Source: Lacrimispora sp. BS-2 (lineage in GTDB: Bacteria > Bacillota > Clostridia > Lachnospirales > Lachnospiraceae). Taken from it: DNA of 64,000 bases. Every line of letters begins with the position of its first letter. Within the stretch, counting starts at the first letter, position 1. The stretch is taken from assembly GCF_040207125.1 (NCBI RefSeq), contig NZ_CP157940.1:4092001-4156000 (forward strand), written 5' to 3'. Of the stretch, positions 16,948 through 25,556 are shown one piece after another. Under the pieces are notes generated by a model. It was not told where the DNA came from. It was given only the letters and a program-made list of their open reading frames with translations, and ran no database searches. A program made the translations under genes and the position numbers.

Positions 16948-18054
16948 ATGGATAATAAAGAGGATATATTAGTGACGAGGGCTTCCATGCCTTCCTATGA
17001 AGAATTTATAGAAGAGATACGCCCCATCTGGGAAACAGCCTGGATGACTAATATGGGGGAATTTCATGAAAAACTAATGGAGCAGTTAAAGGAGTACTTA
17101 AAGGTACAAAAGCTTCTTTTGTTTGTCAACGGGCATATGGCTCTTGAAATGGCGCTGCAGGCCATGAATCTGTCCGGCGAGGTGATCACCACCCCGTTTT
17201 CTTTTGCTTCCACCACCCATGCCATTGTAAGAAATAACTTAACTCCGGTATTCTGCGATATCCGCGAAGAGGATTATACCATTGATCCGGATAAGATCGA
17301 AGAACTGATTACGGAAAAGACAACCGCCATTTTACCGGTTCATGTTTATGGAAATATCTGTGATGTAGATAAAATTGAAAAAATCGCGAAAAAACATAAT
17401 TTAAAGGTAATTTATGATGCTGCCCATGCCTTTGGAGTAGAAGTTAATGGGAGAGGCATCGGGACCTACGGTGACGCTTCCATGTTCAGCTTTCATGCCA
17501 CAAAGGTATATAATACCATTGAAGGCGGAGCTGTGACCTTTCAGGATCCTTCCCTGGAGATTTTGTTCAACTATTTGAAAAATTTCGGCATCACCGGAAA
17601 GGAAACCGTGGAGTACATCGGCGGCAATGCCAAAATGAATGAGTTTCAGGCGGCTATGGGTATATGCAACCTTCGCCATGTGAATGATAACATCGAAAAA
17701 CGCAGGCTTGTGGCAGAACGGTACCGGGAGCATTTGACGGGGATTCCGGGGATTCGCCTGATAGAACCAAAAGAAGGGATCCGCCAGAATTATGCGTATT
17801 TTCCTGTTGCCTTTGACGGTTTTTCATTAACAAGGAATGAGGTGTATGAGCTGCTGGCCTCTCATCACATCTTTGCCAGAAAGTATTTTTATCCTCTGAT
17901 CACTGACTTTGAATGCTATCGGGAGCGGTTTTCAGATATACATCTTCCTGTGGCAAAAAAGGCGGCGGACAGCGTTTTGACCCTGCCCTTATATGCAGAA
18001 CTTTCCCTGGATCAGGTTGACCGCATCTGTGCCATAATTTTAAGTGCCAGATAG
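16948..18054 (+). CDS. DegT/DnrJ/EryC1/StrS aminotransferase, VioA-like
   Basis: A 368-residue PLP enzyme that aminates a nucleotide-linked keto sugar. The PLP lysine lies in FSFHATKVYNTIEGG. Other motifs are TTPFSFASTTHAIV, ILPVHVYGN and YDAAHAFGVE. The SFHATK..NTIEGG form resembles dTDP-4-dehydro-6-deoxyglucose aminotransferases (VioA) more than the perosamine or WecE groups, but this is judgement from memory. The product could be dTDP-viosamine. It precedes an ATP-grasp ligase that could acylate the amine. GGAGGATAACGC precedes the ATG. Confidence 0.85.
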   Translation: MDNKEDILVTRASMPSYEEFIEEIRPIWETAWMTNMGEFHEKLMEQLKEYLKVQKLLLFVNGHMALEMALQAMNLSGEVITTPFSFASTTHAIVRNNLTPVFCDIREEDYTIDPDKIEELITEKTTAILPVHVYGNICDVDKIEKIAKKHNLKVIYDAAHAFGVEVNGRGIGTYGDASMFSFHATKVYNTIEGGAVTFQDPSLEILFNYLKNFGITGKETVEYIGGNAKMNEFQAAMGICNLRHVNDNIEKRRLVAERYREHLTGIPGIRLIEPKEGIRQNYAYFPVAFDGFSLTRNEVYELLASHHIFARKYFYPLITDFECYRERFSDIHLPVAKKAADSVLTLPLYAELSLDQVDRICAIILSAR

Positions 18055-18177
18055 GAGGAAAGGAAGCAACCATAAATGATGTCATAATATATACGCTCTG
18101 GGCAATACGGAAATAGGGAGGAAACCCTTTACAGGGATTCCATATGCCCTGAGAAACAGAGTGGAAAAGAGGAAATT

Positions 18178-19155
18178 ATGAATACAGCATTGGTGACTGC
18201 AATCGGGTCATTTTCAGCAGATATTGTAATAAAAAATTTGAAAAAAGGCGGTCTAAGGGTAGTTGGCTGTGATATTTATCCGGAAGAATGGATTGCAGAT
18301 TCCGGGAATGTGGCATCCTTTTACCAGGTTCCCCTTGCAACAGACGAGAAAAGGTATGTGGACTCCATCCTGAAAATCTGCAGGAAGGAACAGGCAAAGA
18401 TGCTCATCGTTCTCACGGATATAGAGGTAGACCTGTGGAACCGCCACAGGGACGAACTCTCCTTAGCTTCGGTGACATTATGTCTGTCATCGGAGGAAAC
18501 CCTTCTTCTATGCAGGGATAAAAGGAAGTTATGCCATTTTCTTACGGAAAAAGGCATTGGTAATCCCATTCCCACTCTGGAGCTTTCAGAAGCAGATCCG
18601 GAGCGGCTTTCTTATCCGGCGGTTATCAAGCCATTTAACGGAAGAAGCAGTCAGGGGCTTCGCTATATCCATTCCCTTGAAGAGATGAAGGGCTTTTTGG
18701 AATGCACAAGTCCTGAGGGGCTGATCGTACAGCCCTATTATCAGGGAAGCATCGTTACCGTGGACGTGGTAAGGCAGGCGGAAACAGGTGAGAGCGCAGC
18801 TGTGTGCCGAAAGGAGCTTTTGCGGACCCCCAATGGGGCAGGGACCTCGGTGCTTGTGTTTTTGGATCCCGTTCTGGAAGCCGTGTGCAGGGAAATAGCC
18901 AATGCTCTTAATATCAACGGCTGTGTGAATTTTGAGTTCATTCAGGCAGAGGATGGATCGTATCATATGCTGGAATGCAATCCCCGTTTTTCCGGCGGCG
19001 TAGAGTTTTCCTGTCTGGCAGGATATGACTGTGTTACCAACCATTTAAGATGCTTTAACGGAGAGTCCATAGAACCGTTACAGGGAATTACGGGCATGTA
19101 TATTGCTAGAAAGTATGAGGAATATATTATGGAAAGTAAAAAGCACTTACCATAA
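18178..19155 (+). CDS. ATP-grasp carboxylate-amine ligase (CarB-like)
   Basis: A 325-residue ATP-grasp enzyme. The N-terminal Rossmann-like domain reads MNTALVTAIGSFSADIVI. The ATP-grasp region has SYPAVIKPFNGRSSQGL, the YYQGSIVTVDVV lid and INGCVNFEFIQAEDGSYHMLECNPRFSGG with the Mg ligands Glu, Glu and Asn. Such enzymes form an amide between a carboxylate and an amine. Next to the VioA-like aminotransferase, a likely role is acylation of an amino sugar. Its last codons (IMESKKHLP, stop) lie inside repeat copy A1, so the repeat supplies the stop codon. A 120-nt gap precedes it. Confidence 0.83.
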   Translation: MNTALVTAIGSFSADIVIKNLKKGGLRVVGCDIYPEEWIADSGNVASFYQVPLATDEKRYVDSILKICRKEQAKMLIVLTDIEVDLWNRHRDELSLASVTLCLSSEETLLLCRDKRKLCHFLTEKGIGNPIPTLELSEADPERLSYPAVIKPFNGRSSQGLRYIHSLEEMKGFLECTSPEGLIVQPYYQGSIVTVDVVRQAETGESAAVCRKELLRTPNGAGTSVLVFLDPVLEAVCREIANALNINGCVNFEFIQAEDGSYHMLECNPRFSGGVEFSCLAGYDCVTNHLRCFNGESIEPLQGITGMYIARKYEEYIMESKKHLP

Positions 19156-19308
19156 TCGGATGGACGGGCTAAAAAACAGCCCTTTTATCTAAACTTGCGT
19201 TGCAAGTTCAGATAACTATATTATGGAAAGTAAAAAGCACTTACCATAATCGGATGGACGGGCTAAAAGCAGCCCTTTTATCTTCACTTGCGTTGCAAGT
19301 GAAGATAA
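19123..19308 (+). repeat. Element A, tandem copies A1 (19123-19215) and A2 (19217-19308)
   Basis: Two ~92-nt units with a 94-nt period. Each has three hairpins: TATGG-A-AAGT with ACTT-A-CCATA, then GGGCT...AGCCC followed by TTTTAT, then a CTTGC-GTT-GCAAG hairpin extended by flanking pairs. In A2 the last stem is a perfect 13 bp, and in A1 it has one A-C mismatch. A third copy lies at 57541-57631. A1 overlaps the 3' end of the ATP-grasp gene. The middle hairpin plus T tract could terminate transcription. Confidence 0.85.
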
Positions 19309-19348
19309 GCTATATTACAAAAGCAGATACAGGAAAGGACGGAGAGGA

Positions 19349-20335
19349 ATGAACAGCAGTTCCGAATCAAAAATAATGGCCAGTATTAACTGCGTGACCT
19401 TTAATCATAAAGCTTATATCAGGCAGGCCCTGGACAGCTTTCTCATGCAAAAAACAGATTTTGAATTTGAAATTCTGGTTCATGACGACGCGTCCACCGA
19501 TGGAACAGGGGATATTTTAAGAGAATATGAATCAAAATACCCGGATAAAGTGAGACCCCTCATACAGACGGAGAACCAGTATTCTCAGGGAATTGACAAT
19601 ATCAGCGGAGCGTTTAATTTCCCACGGGCCAGAGGAAAATACATTTTCATGTGCGACGGAGATGATTACTGGACTTCACCGGATAAGATGCAAAAGCAGG
19701 TGGATTACATGGAGGCCCATCCGGACTGCACCCTTTGCATACACAGTGCTAAAATCGAACTGGTGGGAAGGGCTCTGACGGAAAGACAGATGCGTCCTTA
19801 CCGGGGGAACCGGGTGATCACGCCGGAGGAGATCGTGGATAAGCCTTCCGGTTATGCCATGTCCTCCATGGCATTTCCCTCCCGCCTTGTAAAGGAACTT
19901 CCGGATTACTATGTGGATTGTCCGGTGGGAGATACTCCCTTACAGATGATAGCAGCTGCAAATGGATACGGCTATTACATGGATGAGCCCATGAGCGCTT
20001 ACCGGGTGGGAGTAGCAGGCTCCTGGACCATGGATGGCAAAAGTGGGAATTATGCCAGGAAGCAGAGGATTTACTGGGAACGGATGAAACAGGTGTACGA
20101 GGAATTTAACGCTGCCACAGAGGGCAGTTTAAGGGAAGCAGCGGACAGCGCGGCAAAACGGACTTATTATCATACCATGGTCAATACCAGGCAGTTTACG
20201 GAGATCATGAATCCGGAATACCGTAAATATTATAAGGAATTGACGCCAAGAACCAGGTTTTTTATTCAGGCCGAATACCGGGCTCCGGGAGCTTACGGGC
20301 TGTTAAGGAAGATATTCCTTGGAAAGAAAGGGTAA
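19349..20335 (+). CDS. Family 2 glycosyltransferase
   Basis: A 328-residue GT-A protein with SINCVTFNHKAYIRQALDS, VHDDASTDGTGDIL and the DXD motif in FMCDGDDYWTSPDKMQKQ. The later part includes GDTPLQMIAA and an EPMSAYRVG segment. This arrangement is common in enzymes that add sugars to cell-wall polysaccharide or protein glycans. The N terminus has no membrane anchor. It follows the tandem A repeats by 40 nt, with GGAGAGGA before the ATG, and may be separated from the ATP-grasp gene by termination in the repeats. Confidence 0.85.
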   Translation: MNSSSESKIMASINCVTFNHKAYIRQALDSFLMQKTDFEFEILVHDDASTDGTGDILREYESKYPDKVRPLIQTENQYSQGIDNISGAFNFPRARGKYIFMCDGDDYWTSPDKMQKQVDYMEAHPDCTLCIHSAKIELVGRALTERQMRPYRGNRVITPEEIVDKPSGYAMSSMAFPSRLVKELPDYYVDCPVGDTPLQMIAAANGYGYYMDEPMSAYRVGVAGSWTMDGKSGNYARKQRIYWERMKQVYEEFNAATEGSLREAADSAAKRTYYHTMVNTRQFTEIMNPEYRKYYKELTPRTRFFIQAEYRAPGAYGLLRKIFLGKKG

Positions 20336-20346
20336 GAAAGCAAAAG

Positions 20347-20383
20347 CATGGGCAGGATCCGGTAATTTCGGTTCCTGCCCATG
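20347..20383 (-). terminator. Hairpin between GT2 gene and L,D-transpeptidase gene
   Basis: CATGGGCAGGA pairs with TCCTGCCCATG around a 15-nt loop. On the minus strand it is followed by CTTTTGCTTTC, so it best serves the L,D-transpeptidase gene, but it sits between convergent genes. Confidence 0.65.
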
Positions 20384-20415
20384 TGTTATATCGTTATAAA
20401 GCTGCCTGTCCCAGG

Positions 20416-21867
20416 TTATCTTGCAATATTGGGATCAGTAGGATCCCAGGTCTGGGTATCAGGTATGATCTGTTCAATGGCCGGTCTCTCATATGGTCCT
20501 GGAACCAGTGATTCGTAAATCGTAACGGTAGTTCCAAGAGCGCAATGGTCATATACCCATTTGGCATCTCCGGAGAGGAGACGGACGCAGCCGGCTGACT
20601 GAGCAATGCTCATATAATTATAAGTCATCGGATCCAGCGTCATATTATTGGGCTTGCTGTACAGTATGGAATGAATTAAGAAGCCCTTCCAGATGCGGGT
20701 TGCATACTGGGTAAAGATTCCGTGGTTCATATCTCTCCAGCGGTATTTTTCCGGAGTCTGGAATGTTCCAAGAGGGGTATCCGGTCCGGTGGAGGTCAAA
20801 AAGGATTTTACCGGAATGATAAATCCGTTGTTCCCATCTTTGGCGAAGATGGTCATACAGTTCATGGTCTTGTTGATGCTGATAAGGAATGGTCCTTTTC
20901 CGCCGATAACAGGCTCTAAGTCAGAGAGCATTCTTCCGGATTCATCGAAATAATATTTGTAGCCGTCAAGGTACTGCCAGCCGGTCACGGGATAGGAATC
21001 CTGGAAATAGTAGCGCTCATTGCCTGCCCATGCCCAGCCGGTAAAGGCTGTGCCGTCGCCGTTAAAGTAGCGGAGACCGCCGTCGATCTGCCGCATTCCG
21101 TCTGGGACAGCGGAAACCAAAGGCTTATCCGTGGCATAGGGGAATTGAGAATTCTTGGCGTAGAAGGCCATTCTCAGCCCTGTTATGTAGTGGCCGGTTC
21201 CCATGGTTCCTGTGGTGGTTCCGTTCTTGGCCCAGTCCATCGTGGTTCCATCTTCCAGCTGAGCAGTATAGTAGAGGTCGAACTGGTTATTCACATAACC
21301 GGAAAACCGCATCTGTACTGCTTCGATGTTTATGTCATTGGCATAATTGGTAGTCTGCTGCCCGTTTAAGACCCATGGAGACCAGCCGGTGCTGGAGGTA
21401 TAGGTCCTGTAAAGCACGTTTCCTACAATGTTTGTGAGGAAGGTAGATAATCCGTGAAAGCCCTGTCCGTCATTTGTGATCCATGCATCGTTTACAAAAG
21501 GCTGTGACCAGTTGCTGTCACCGACCATAACTGTAGTCTGGAGACGTGGGAAATTGGCCTTTAAAGCTTCCTGGGCTGCTCTGGTGGCTTCATCCACCAC
21601 GCCGTCCTCGCCGCTGCCTTCCCCTTCTTTTCCAATGTCTATGCCGGCATTTGCCAAAGCGGTTTCTGCTTCTTCCTTGGTTACGCCCCCCTGTGTCTGG
21701 GTTTCTGTCTGGGCTTGGGTCTCAGACTGCCCTTCGCTCTGACTGATGGGGACACCATTCTTAAATCCCGGTCCATATGCTTCTTCTGCCCATGCAAGGG
21801 AAGCCTGTCCGGAAACAAGAGCAGCCGTAAGGCAGAGTACCATCAGGCTGCGTGTCAGTTTACGCAT
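20416..21867 (-). CDS. Secreted L,D-transpeptidase (YkuD) with cell-wall-binding and ChW-like repeats
   Basis: 483 residues. A signal peptide (to ASLAWAEE) is followed by a Gln/Thr/Glu-rich linker. Next comes a region with VMVGDSNWSQPF, GWSPWVLNGQ and IEAVQMRFSGYV that resembles clostridial hydrophobic (ChW) repeats. Three Trp/Tyr cell-wall-binding repeats follow at ~260-320. The C-terminal YkuD domain has IHSILY and the catalytic SAGCVRLL. The enzyme would form 3-3 cross-links in peptidoglycan or attach proteins to it. AGGAGG precedes the ATG on the minus strand. It is opposite in direction to the surrounding glycan genes. Confidence 0.9.
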   Translation of the reverse strand: MRKLTRSLMVLCLTAALVSGQASLAWAEEAYGPGFKNGVPISQSEGQSETQAQTETQTQGGVTKEEAETALANAGIDIGKEGEGSGEDGVVDEATRAAQEALKANFPRLQTTVMVGDSNWSQPFVNDAWITNDGQGFHGLSTFLTNIVGNVLYRTYTSSTGWSPWVLNGQQTTNYANDINIEAVQMRFSGYVNNQFDLYYTAQLEDGTTMDWAKNGTTTGTMGTGHYITGLRMAFYAKNSQFPYATDKPLVSAVPDGMRQIDGGLRYFNGDGTAFTGWAWAGNERYYFQDSYPVTGWQYLDGYKYYFDESGRMLSDLEPVIGGKGPFLISINKTMNCMTIFAKDGNNGFIIPVKSFLTSTGPDTPLGTFQTPEKYRWRDMNHGIFTQYATRIWKGFLIHSILYSKPNNMTLDPMTYNYMSIAQSAGCVRLLSGDAKWVYDHCALGTTVTIYESLVPGPYERPAIEQIIPDTQTWDPTDPNIAR

Positions 21868-21951
21868 AATATATAACCTCCTGAATTCTTATAAATAAAA
21901 AGTATATTCCCTTATACTTTAACACAATCAGGCCTAAAATGCTATAGACGA

Positions 21952-21980
21952 TTTACAATTATTGGGGAATATAGTACAAT
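21952..21980 (+). promoter_or_regulatory. Promoter P3 of the first flippase gene
   Basis: TTTACA, 17-nt spacer ending GGAATATAG, TACAAT. The spacer end and -10 are nearly the same as P2. Confidence 0.7.
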
Positions 21981-22022
21981 AAGGCGGAAATGTAAATTGG
22001 TAAAGCAAGGAGAAAAGCCAGT

Positions 22023-23465
22023 ATGTACCAGGAAAATATGAAAAATAAAGTCCTTTCCGGCCTGTTCTGGAAAGTGATGGAAAACGGGGGCACCCAGGGT
22101 ATTCAGTTCCTTGTATCGGTTCTGCTGGCCAGGATGCTGACGCCGGCAGAGTCCGGAGAAGTCATGCTCATTATGATATTCATTACCATTGGAAATGTGT
22201 TTGTTCAAAGCGGTGTTAATACCTCCCTGATCCAGAAACGGACGGTGGATGAGGTGGATTATTCTTCTGCATTTTATATCAGCGGAGCCATCGCTTTTGT
22301 TTTATATGTGATCCTCTTTTTTTCGGCTCCGGCCATAGCTTCTTTTTACGGACAGCCTGTTTTTACACCGGTGCTCCGGATCCTTTCTGTGACCCTGTTT
22401 TTTGGTGCCTTTACCTCTGTCCAGTCTGCAGTGGTCGCCAGGAATATGGAGTTTCGGAAGCTTTGTCTGGCAAGCCTTTTTGCCGCTCTCTGCTCCGGTA
22501 TCATCGGCGTTTTTCTGGCAGCCAGGGGGCTGGGGCTGTGGGCCCTTGCCATGCAGCAGTTTTTTTACAGCTTTTTCTTAATGATCATGCTGACAATTCT
22601 GGTGAAGTGGAGGCCAAGGCTCCTGTTTTCCATTAAAAAGGCGGGAGAACTGTTTTCCTATGGCTGGAAAATACTTTGTTCCGGCCTTATTGATACGGTA
22701 TTTAATAATGTTTACGGGCTAGTCATCGGGAAATTATATAATTCCGCCATGATGGGGCAATACTCAAGGGGAAACCAGTTTCCTGCCTTGATTGCCAATA
22801 ATCTTGGGGCAGCTATCCAGTCGGTCATGCTTCCGGCTTTTTCTGCCAGCCAAGAGGACAAGGAGAGGTTAAAGCGCATGGTGAGAAGGTCTATAGTCAC
22901 CAGCTCTTACCTGGTATTTCCCATGATGGCAGGTTTGATCGCTGTAGCGGAGCCTATGGTAAAGCTGCTTTTGACGGACAGGTATCTGCCCTGTGTGCCC
23001 ATGCTCCGGATGCTGTGCGTAGCTTATGCGACCTGGCCCCTTCATGTGGCAAATTTGCAGGCCATTAATGCCCTGGGGAAAAGTGAGGTATTCCTCAAGC
23101 TGGAAATAATAAAGAAGGCGATCGGCATGGCTGCTCTTCTCATCAGCATCCCCTTTGGGATATATACCATGGTGGCTTTAAGGGCAGTGACCGATTTTAT
23201 CTGTACCTTTATCAATGCGTATCCCAATAAAAAGCTCTTAAACTACAGCTTTTTCGAGCAGTGGAAGGATGTACTTCCTTCTCTTCTTCTGTCAGCGGTG
23301 ATGTGCCTCATTTCATACGGAATGCAATATGTAATAGAAGGAACTCTTTTAACCCTGATCGTCCAGATTCTTGTAGGAGTCGCTGTTTATGCAGGGCTTT
23401 CCTGGCTGTTCCGGCTGGAGCCTTTTTTGTACCTGTGCCGTATTTCAGGAATCATAAAACAGTAG
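22023..23465 (+). CDS. Polysaccharide flippase, Wzx/TuaB-like
   Basis: A 480-residue polytopic membrane protein of the MOP superfamily with about 12-14 hydrophobic segments. The N terminus (GLFWKVMENGGTQGIQFLVSVLLARMLTP) and the following VQSGVNTSLIQKRTVDEVDYSSAF are typical of WzxC/TuaB-type exporters of repeat units. It would move lipid-linked oligosaccharides across the membrane. The gene has its own promoter (P3) and diverges from the L,D-transpeptidase gene. A second flippase-like gene follows. Confidence 0.87.
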   Translation: MYQENMKNKVLSGLFWKVMENGGTQGIQFLVSVLLARMLTPAESGEVMLIMIFITIGNVFVQSGVNTSLIQKRTVDEVDYSSAFYISGAIAFVLYVILFFSAPAIASFYGQPVFTPVLRILSVTLFFGAFTSVQSAVVARNMEFRKLCLASLFAALCSGIIGVFLAARGLGLWALAMQQFFYSFFLMIMLTILVKWRPRLLFSIKKAGELFSYGWKILCSGLIDTVFNNVYGLVIGKLYNSAMMGQYSRGNQFPALIANNLGAAIQSVMLPAFSASQEDKERLKRMVRRSIVTSSYLVFPMMAGLIAVAEPMVKLLLTDRYLPCVPMLRMLCVAYATWPLHVANLQAINALGKSEVFLKLEIIKKAIGMAALLISIPFGIYTMVALRAVTDFICTFINAYPNKKLLNYSFFEQWKDVLPSLLLSAVMCLISYGMQYVIEGTLLTLIVQILVGVAVYAGLSWLFRLEPFLYLCRISGIIKQ

Positions 23466-23481
23466 GCAGGGTGGTTTTAAG

Positions 23482-23510
23482 TTTACTTTTCAGGCCGGAT
23501 ATTGTAGAAT
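23482..23510 (+). promoter_or_regulatory. Promoter P4 of the second flippase operon
   Basis: TTTACT, 17-nt spacer with GGATATTG at its end, TAGAAT. Same family as P1-P3. Confidence 0.6.
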
Positions 23511-23586
23511 AAAGGGACATTGTGAGGAAGTACCCGGTGGGGATATCATTATGCCCCAATACTGTTGGTAATTAAGGGGAAAATAA

Positions 23587-24843
23587 ATGGAACGAAAAAA
23601 TGTGGCCTGGAATATGATCGGAAGCCTGGTTTATGCCGGTTCCAGCATGGTCCTTACGGCCCTTGTCAACCATCTCATAGGAACGGAACAGGGAGGAATC
23701 TTTGGTTTTGCCTTCAGTACCTTTGGGCAGCAGATGTTTCTGGTAGCCTATTTTGGCATGAGACCTTTACAGAGCACGGATACAAGCAAAAGCTATACGT
23801 TTTCCGAATACCGTCTGGCCCGGCTCGTTACCTGCTCCGTGGCTGTCCTTTTTGGAATGGGTTATATTATTTTTAACACCCTGTCCCCGTCGGCAGGCTA
23901 TACGGCTCAAAAGGCCCTGGTGGTATTTTTGATGGTGCTGTATAAGGTACTTGACGGGTTTGCAGATGTATATGAATCGGAATTTCAGAGAAATGGACGG
24001 CTGTACCTTACAGGACAGGCCATGGCTTTCCGCACGCTGCTTTCCGTATGCTGTTTTTTAGGAACCCTGGCTGTAACAAAGGCGCTTATATTTTCCTGTG
24101 TGGTAGCAGTTTTGTCCCAGGGAGCGGGAATTCTGCTGTTTGATAAAAGAGCGGCAAAGAGTGTTCCTGGAATTGTGTTTACCAGGACTCCTGGCAGGCA
24201 GTGGAGGCTTTTGCAGGATGGATTTTTGCTGTTCTTGTCCGTTTTTTTAGACGGGCTCATTTTTGCCATGGCAAAATATGCGGTGGATGCCCGGATGACT
24301 GCTACGGACAACGCTGTTTTTGTGGCAATTTTTATGCCGACCTCGGTCATTAACCTGGCGGCGAACTTTGTGATCCGTCCCTTTTTGACCAGTATGTCTT
24401 ATCAGTGGGAGGAGAGGAATTTTAAGGAATTTGGGTCCGGCTTAAAGAAGCTTTCCGGTATTATATTCCTTCTTACGGTGATTGCCCTGGCAGGTGCCTG
24501 GGTGCTTGGAGTTCCAGTGCTTGGAGCCATTTCCAATGTGGAACTTAAGCCGTATAAATCCGGGCTTCTGTTCATCGTGCTGGGCGGCGGTTTCTTTGCG
24601 GTCATGAATCTGTTTTATTATGTGCTTGTCATCATGAAACAGCAGAAGCGGATCTTTTTCGGCTATGTGCCGGTCAGCATCCTTTCCTTCTTTCTCTCCT
24701 TCTGGCTGGTTGGAAAGGGAGGGATCAATGGAGGAGCCTTTTCCTATATGCTGGAAATGCTGATACTTATGCTTTGCTTTATGGGACAGGCGGTCCGTGT
24801 CTTTATTACAGAGGAAAGAGGGAGGCTGGAGCGGAAGAAATGA
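23587..24843 (+). CDS. Second flippase-like membrane protein
   Basis: A 418-residue polytopic protein with about 12 hydrophobic segments and few conserved charged residues. It starts NVAWNMIGSLVYAGSSMVLTALVNHLIG, which is the usual MOP-type flippase opening (helix 1 with Gly/Ser and TALVNHLIGTEQGGIFGFAFS). It is shorter and more divergent than the preceding one and probably carries a different glycolipid. Its stop overlaps the next start (ATGA), so it is coupled to the DPM1-like glycosyltransferase. Confidence 0.75.
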   Translation: MERKNVAWNMIGSLVYAGSSMVLTALVNHLIGTEQGGIFGFAFSTFGQQMFLVAYFGMRPLQSTDTSKSYTFSEYRLARLVTCSVAVLFGMGYIIFNTLSPSAGYTAQKALVVFLMVLYKVLDGFADVYESEFQRNGRLYLTGQAMAFRTLLSVCCFLGTLAVTKALIFSCVVAVLSQGAGILLFDKRAAKSVPGIVFTRTPGRQWRLLQDGFLLFLSVFLDGLIFAMAKYAVDARMTATDNAVFVAIFMPTSVINLAANFVIRPFLTSMSYQWEERNFKEFGSGLKKLSGIIFLLTVIALAGAWVLGVPVLGAISNVELKPYKSGLLFIVLGGGFFAVMNLFYYVLVIMKQQKRIFFGYVPVSILSFFLSFWLVGKGGINGGAFSYMLEMLILMLCFMGQAVRVFITEERGRLERKK

Positions 24844-25538
24844 TGGATAAGGTACTGGTAGTGATACCTGCATACAATGAGGCTTTAAATATTGAGCGCG
24901 TGGTAGGAGAAGTGATCACCAACTATCCTATGTTTGATTATGTGATCATCAATGACGGTTCCACCGATCACACGGCGGATATCTGCAGAAAGCATGGCTG
25001 GAAGATCATTGACCTGCCTATGAATCTGGGGCTTGCCGGAGCATTCCAGACCGGTCTTAAATATGCCCACAGACGGGGCTACCGGTATGCCATACAGTTT
25101 GACGGGGACGGGCAGCACCGGCCGGAATATATCCTTCCCATGAAAGAGAAGATGGATGAAGGATATGATATTGTTATCGGCTCCAGGTTTGTGACGGGGA
25201 AAAAGCCTCGTTCTATGCGGATGCTTGGAAGCAGACTCCTAAGCGGCTCCATCTGGTTCACAACAGGAGTAAAGGTCAGTGACCCTACCTCCGGGATGCG
25301 TATGTTTAACAGGAAGATGATCAAGGAATTTGCCGATGGCTTAAATTACGGCCCGGAGCCGGATACGATCTCCTATTTGATCAGCCAGGGAGCAAAGGTC
25401 GCAGAGATTCCTGTAATCATGGATGAACGGATTCTGGGAGAGAGCTATTTGAATCCGGTCAATGCTGCCCGGTATATGGGAAAGATGCTGTTTTCCATAC
25501 TGCTGGTACAGAGCATCCGTATCAGGGACAGGAGATAA
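24840..25538 (+). CDS. DPM1-like family 2 glycosyltransferase
   Basis: About 232 residues. KVLVVIPAYNEALNIERVV is followed by IINDGSTDHT, NLGLAGAFQTGLKYA and the DXD motif in QFDGDGQHRPEY. GSRFVTGKKPRSMR and VSDPTSGMRMFNR complete the polyprenyl-phosphate glycosyltransferase signature. Such enzymes make polyprenyl-phosphate-linked sugars that membrane GT-C enzymes use as donors. The start is one of two ATG codons at 24840 and 24843, overlapping the flippase stop. It is followed by DUF2304 and DUF2142 genes, a common partnership. Confidence 0.88.
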   Translation: MMDKVLVVIPAYNEALNIERVVGEVITNYPMFDYVIINDGSTDHTADICRKHGWKIIDLPMNLGLAGAFQTGLKYAHRRGYRYAIQFDGDGQHRPEYILPMKEKMDEGYDIVIGSRFVTGKKPRSMRMLGSRLLSGSIWFTTGVKVSDPTSGMRMFNRKMIKEFADGLNYGPEPDTISYLISQGAKVAEIPVIMDERILGESYLNPVNAARYMGKMLFSILLVQSIRIRDRR

Positions 25539-25556
25539 AGGAAGGGAGAACGTAAC

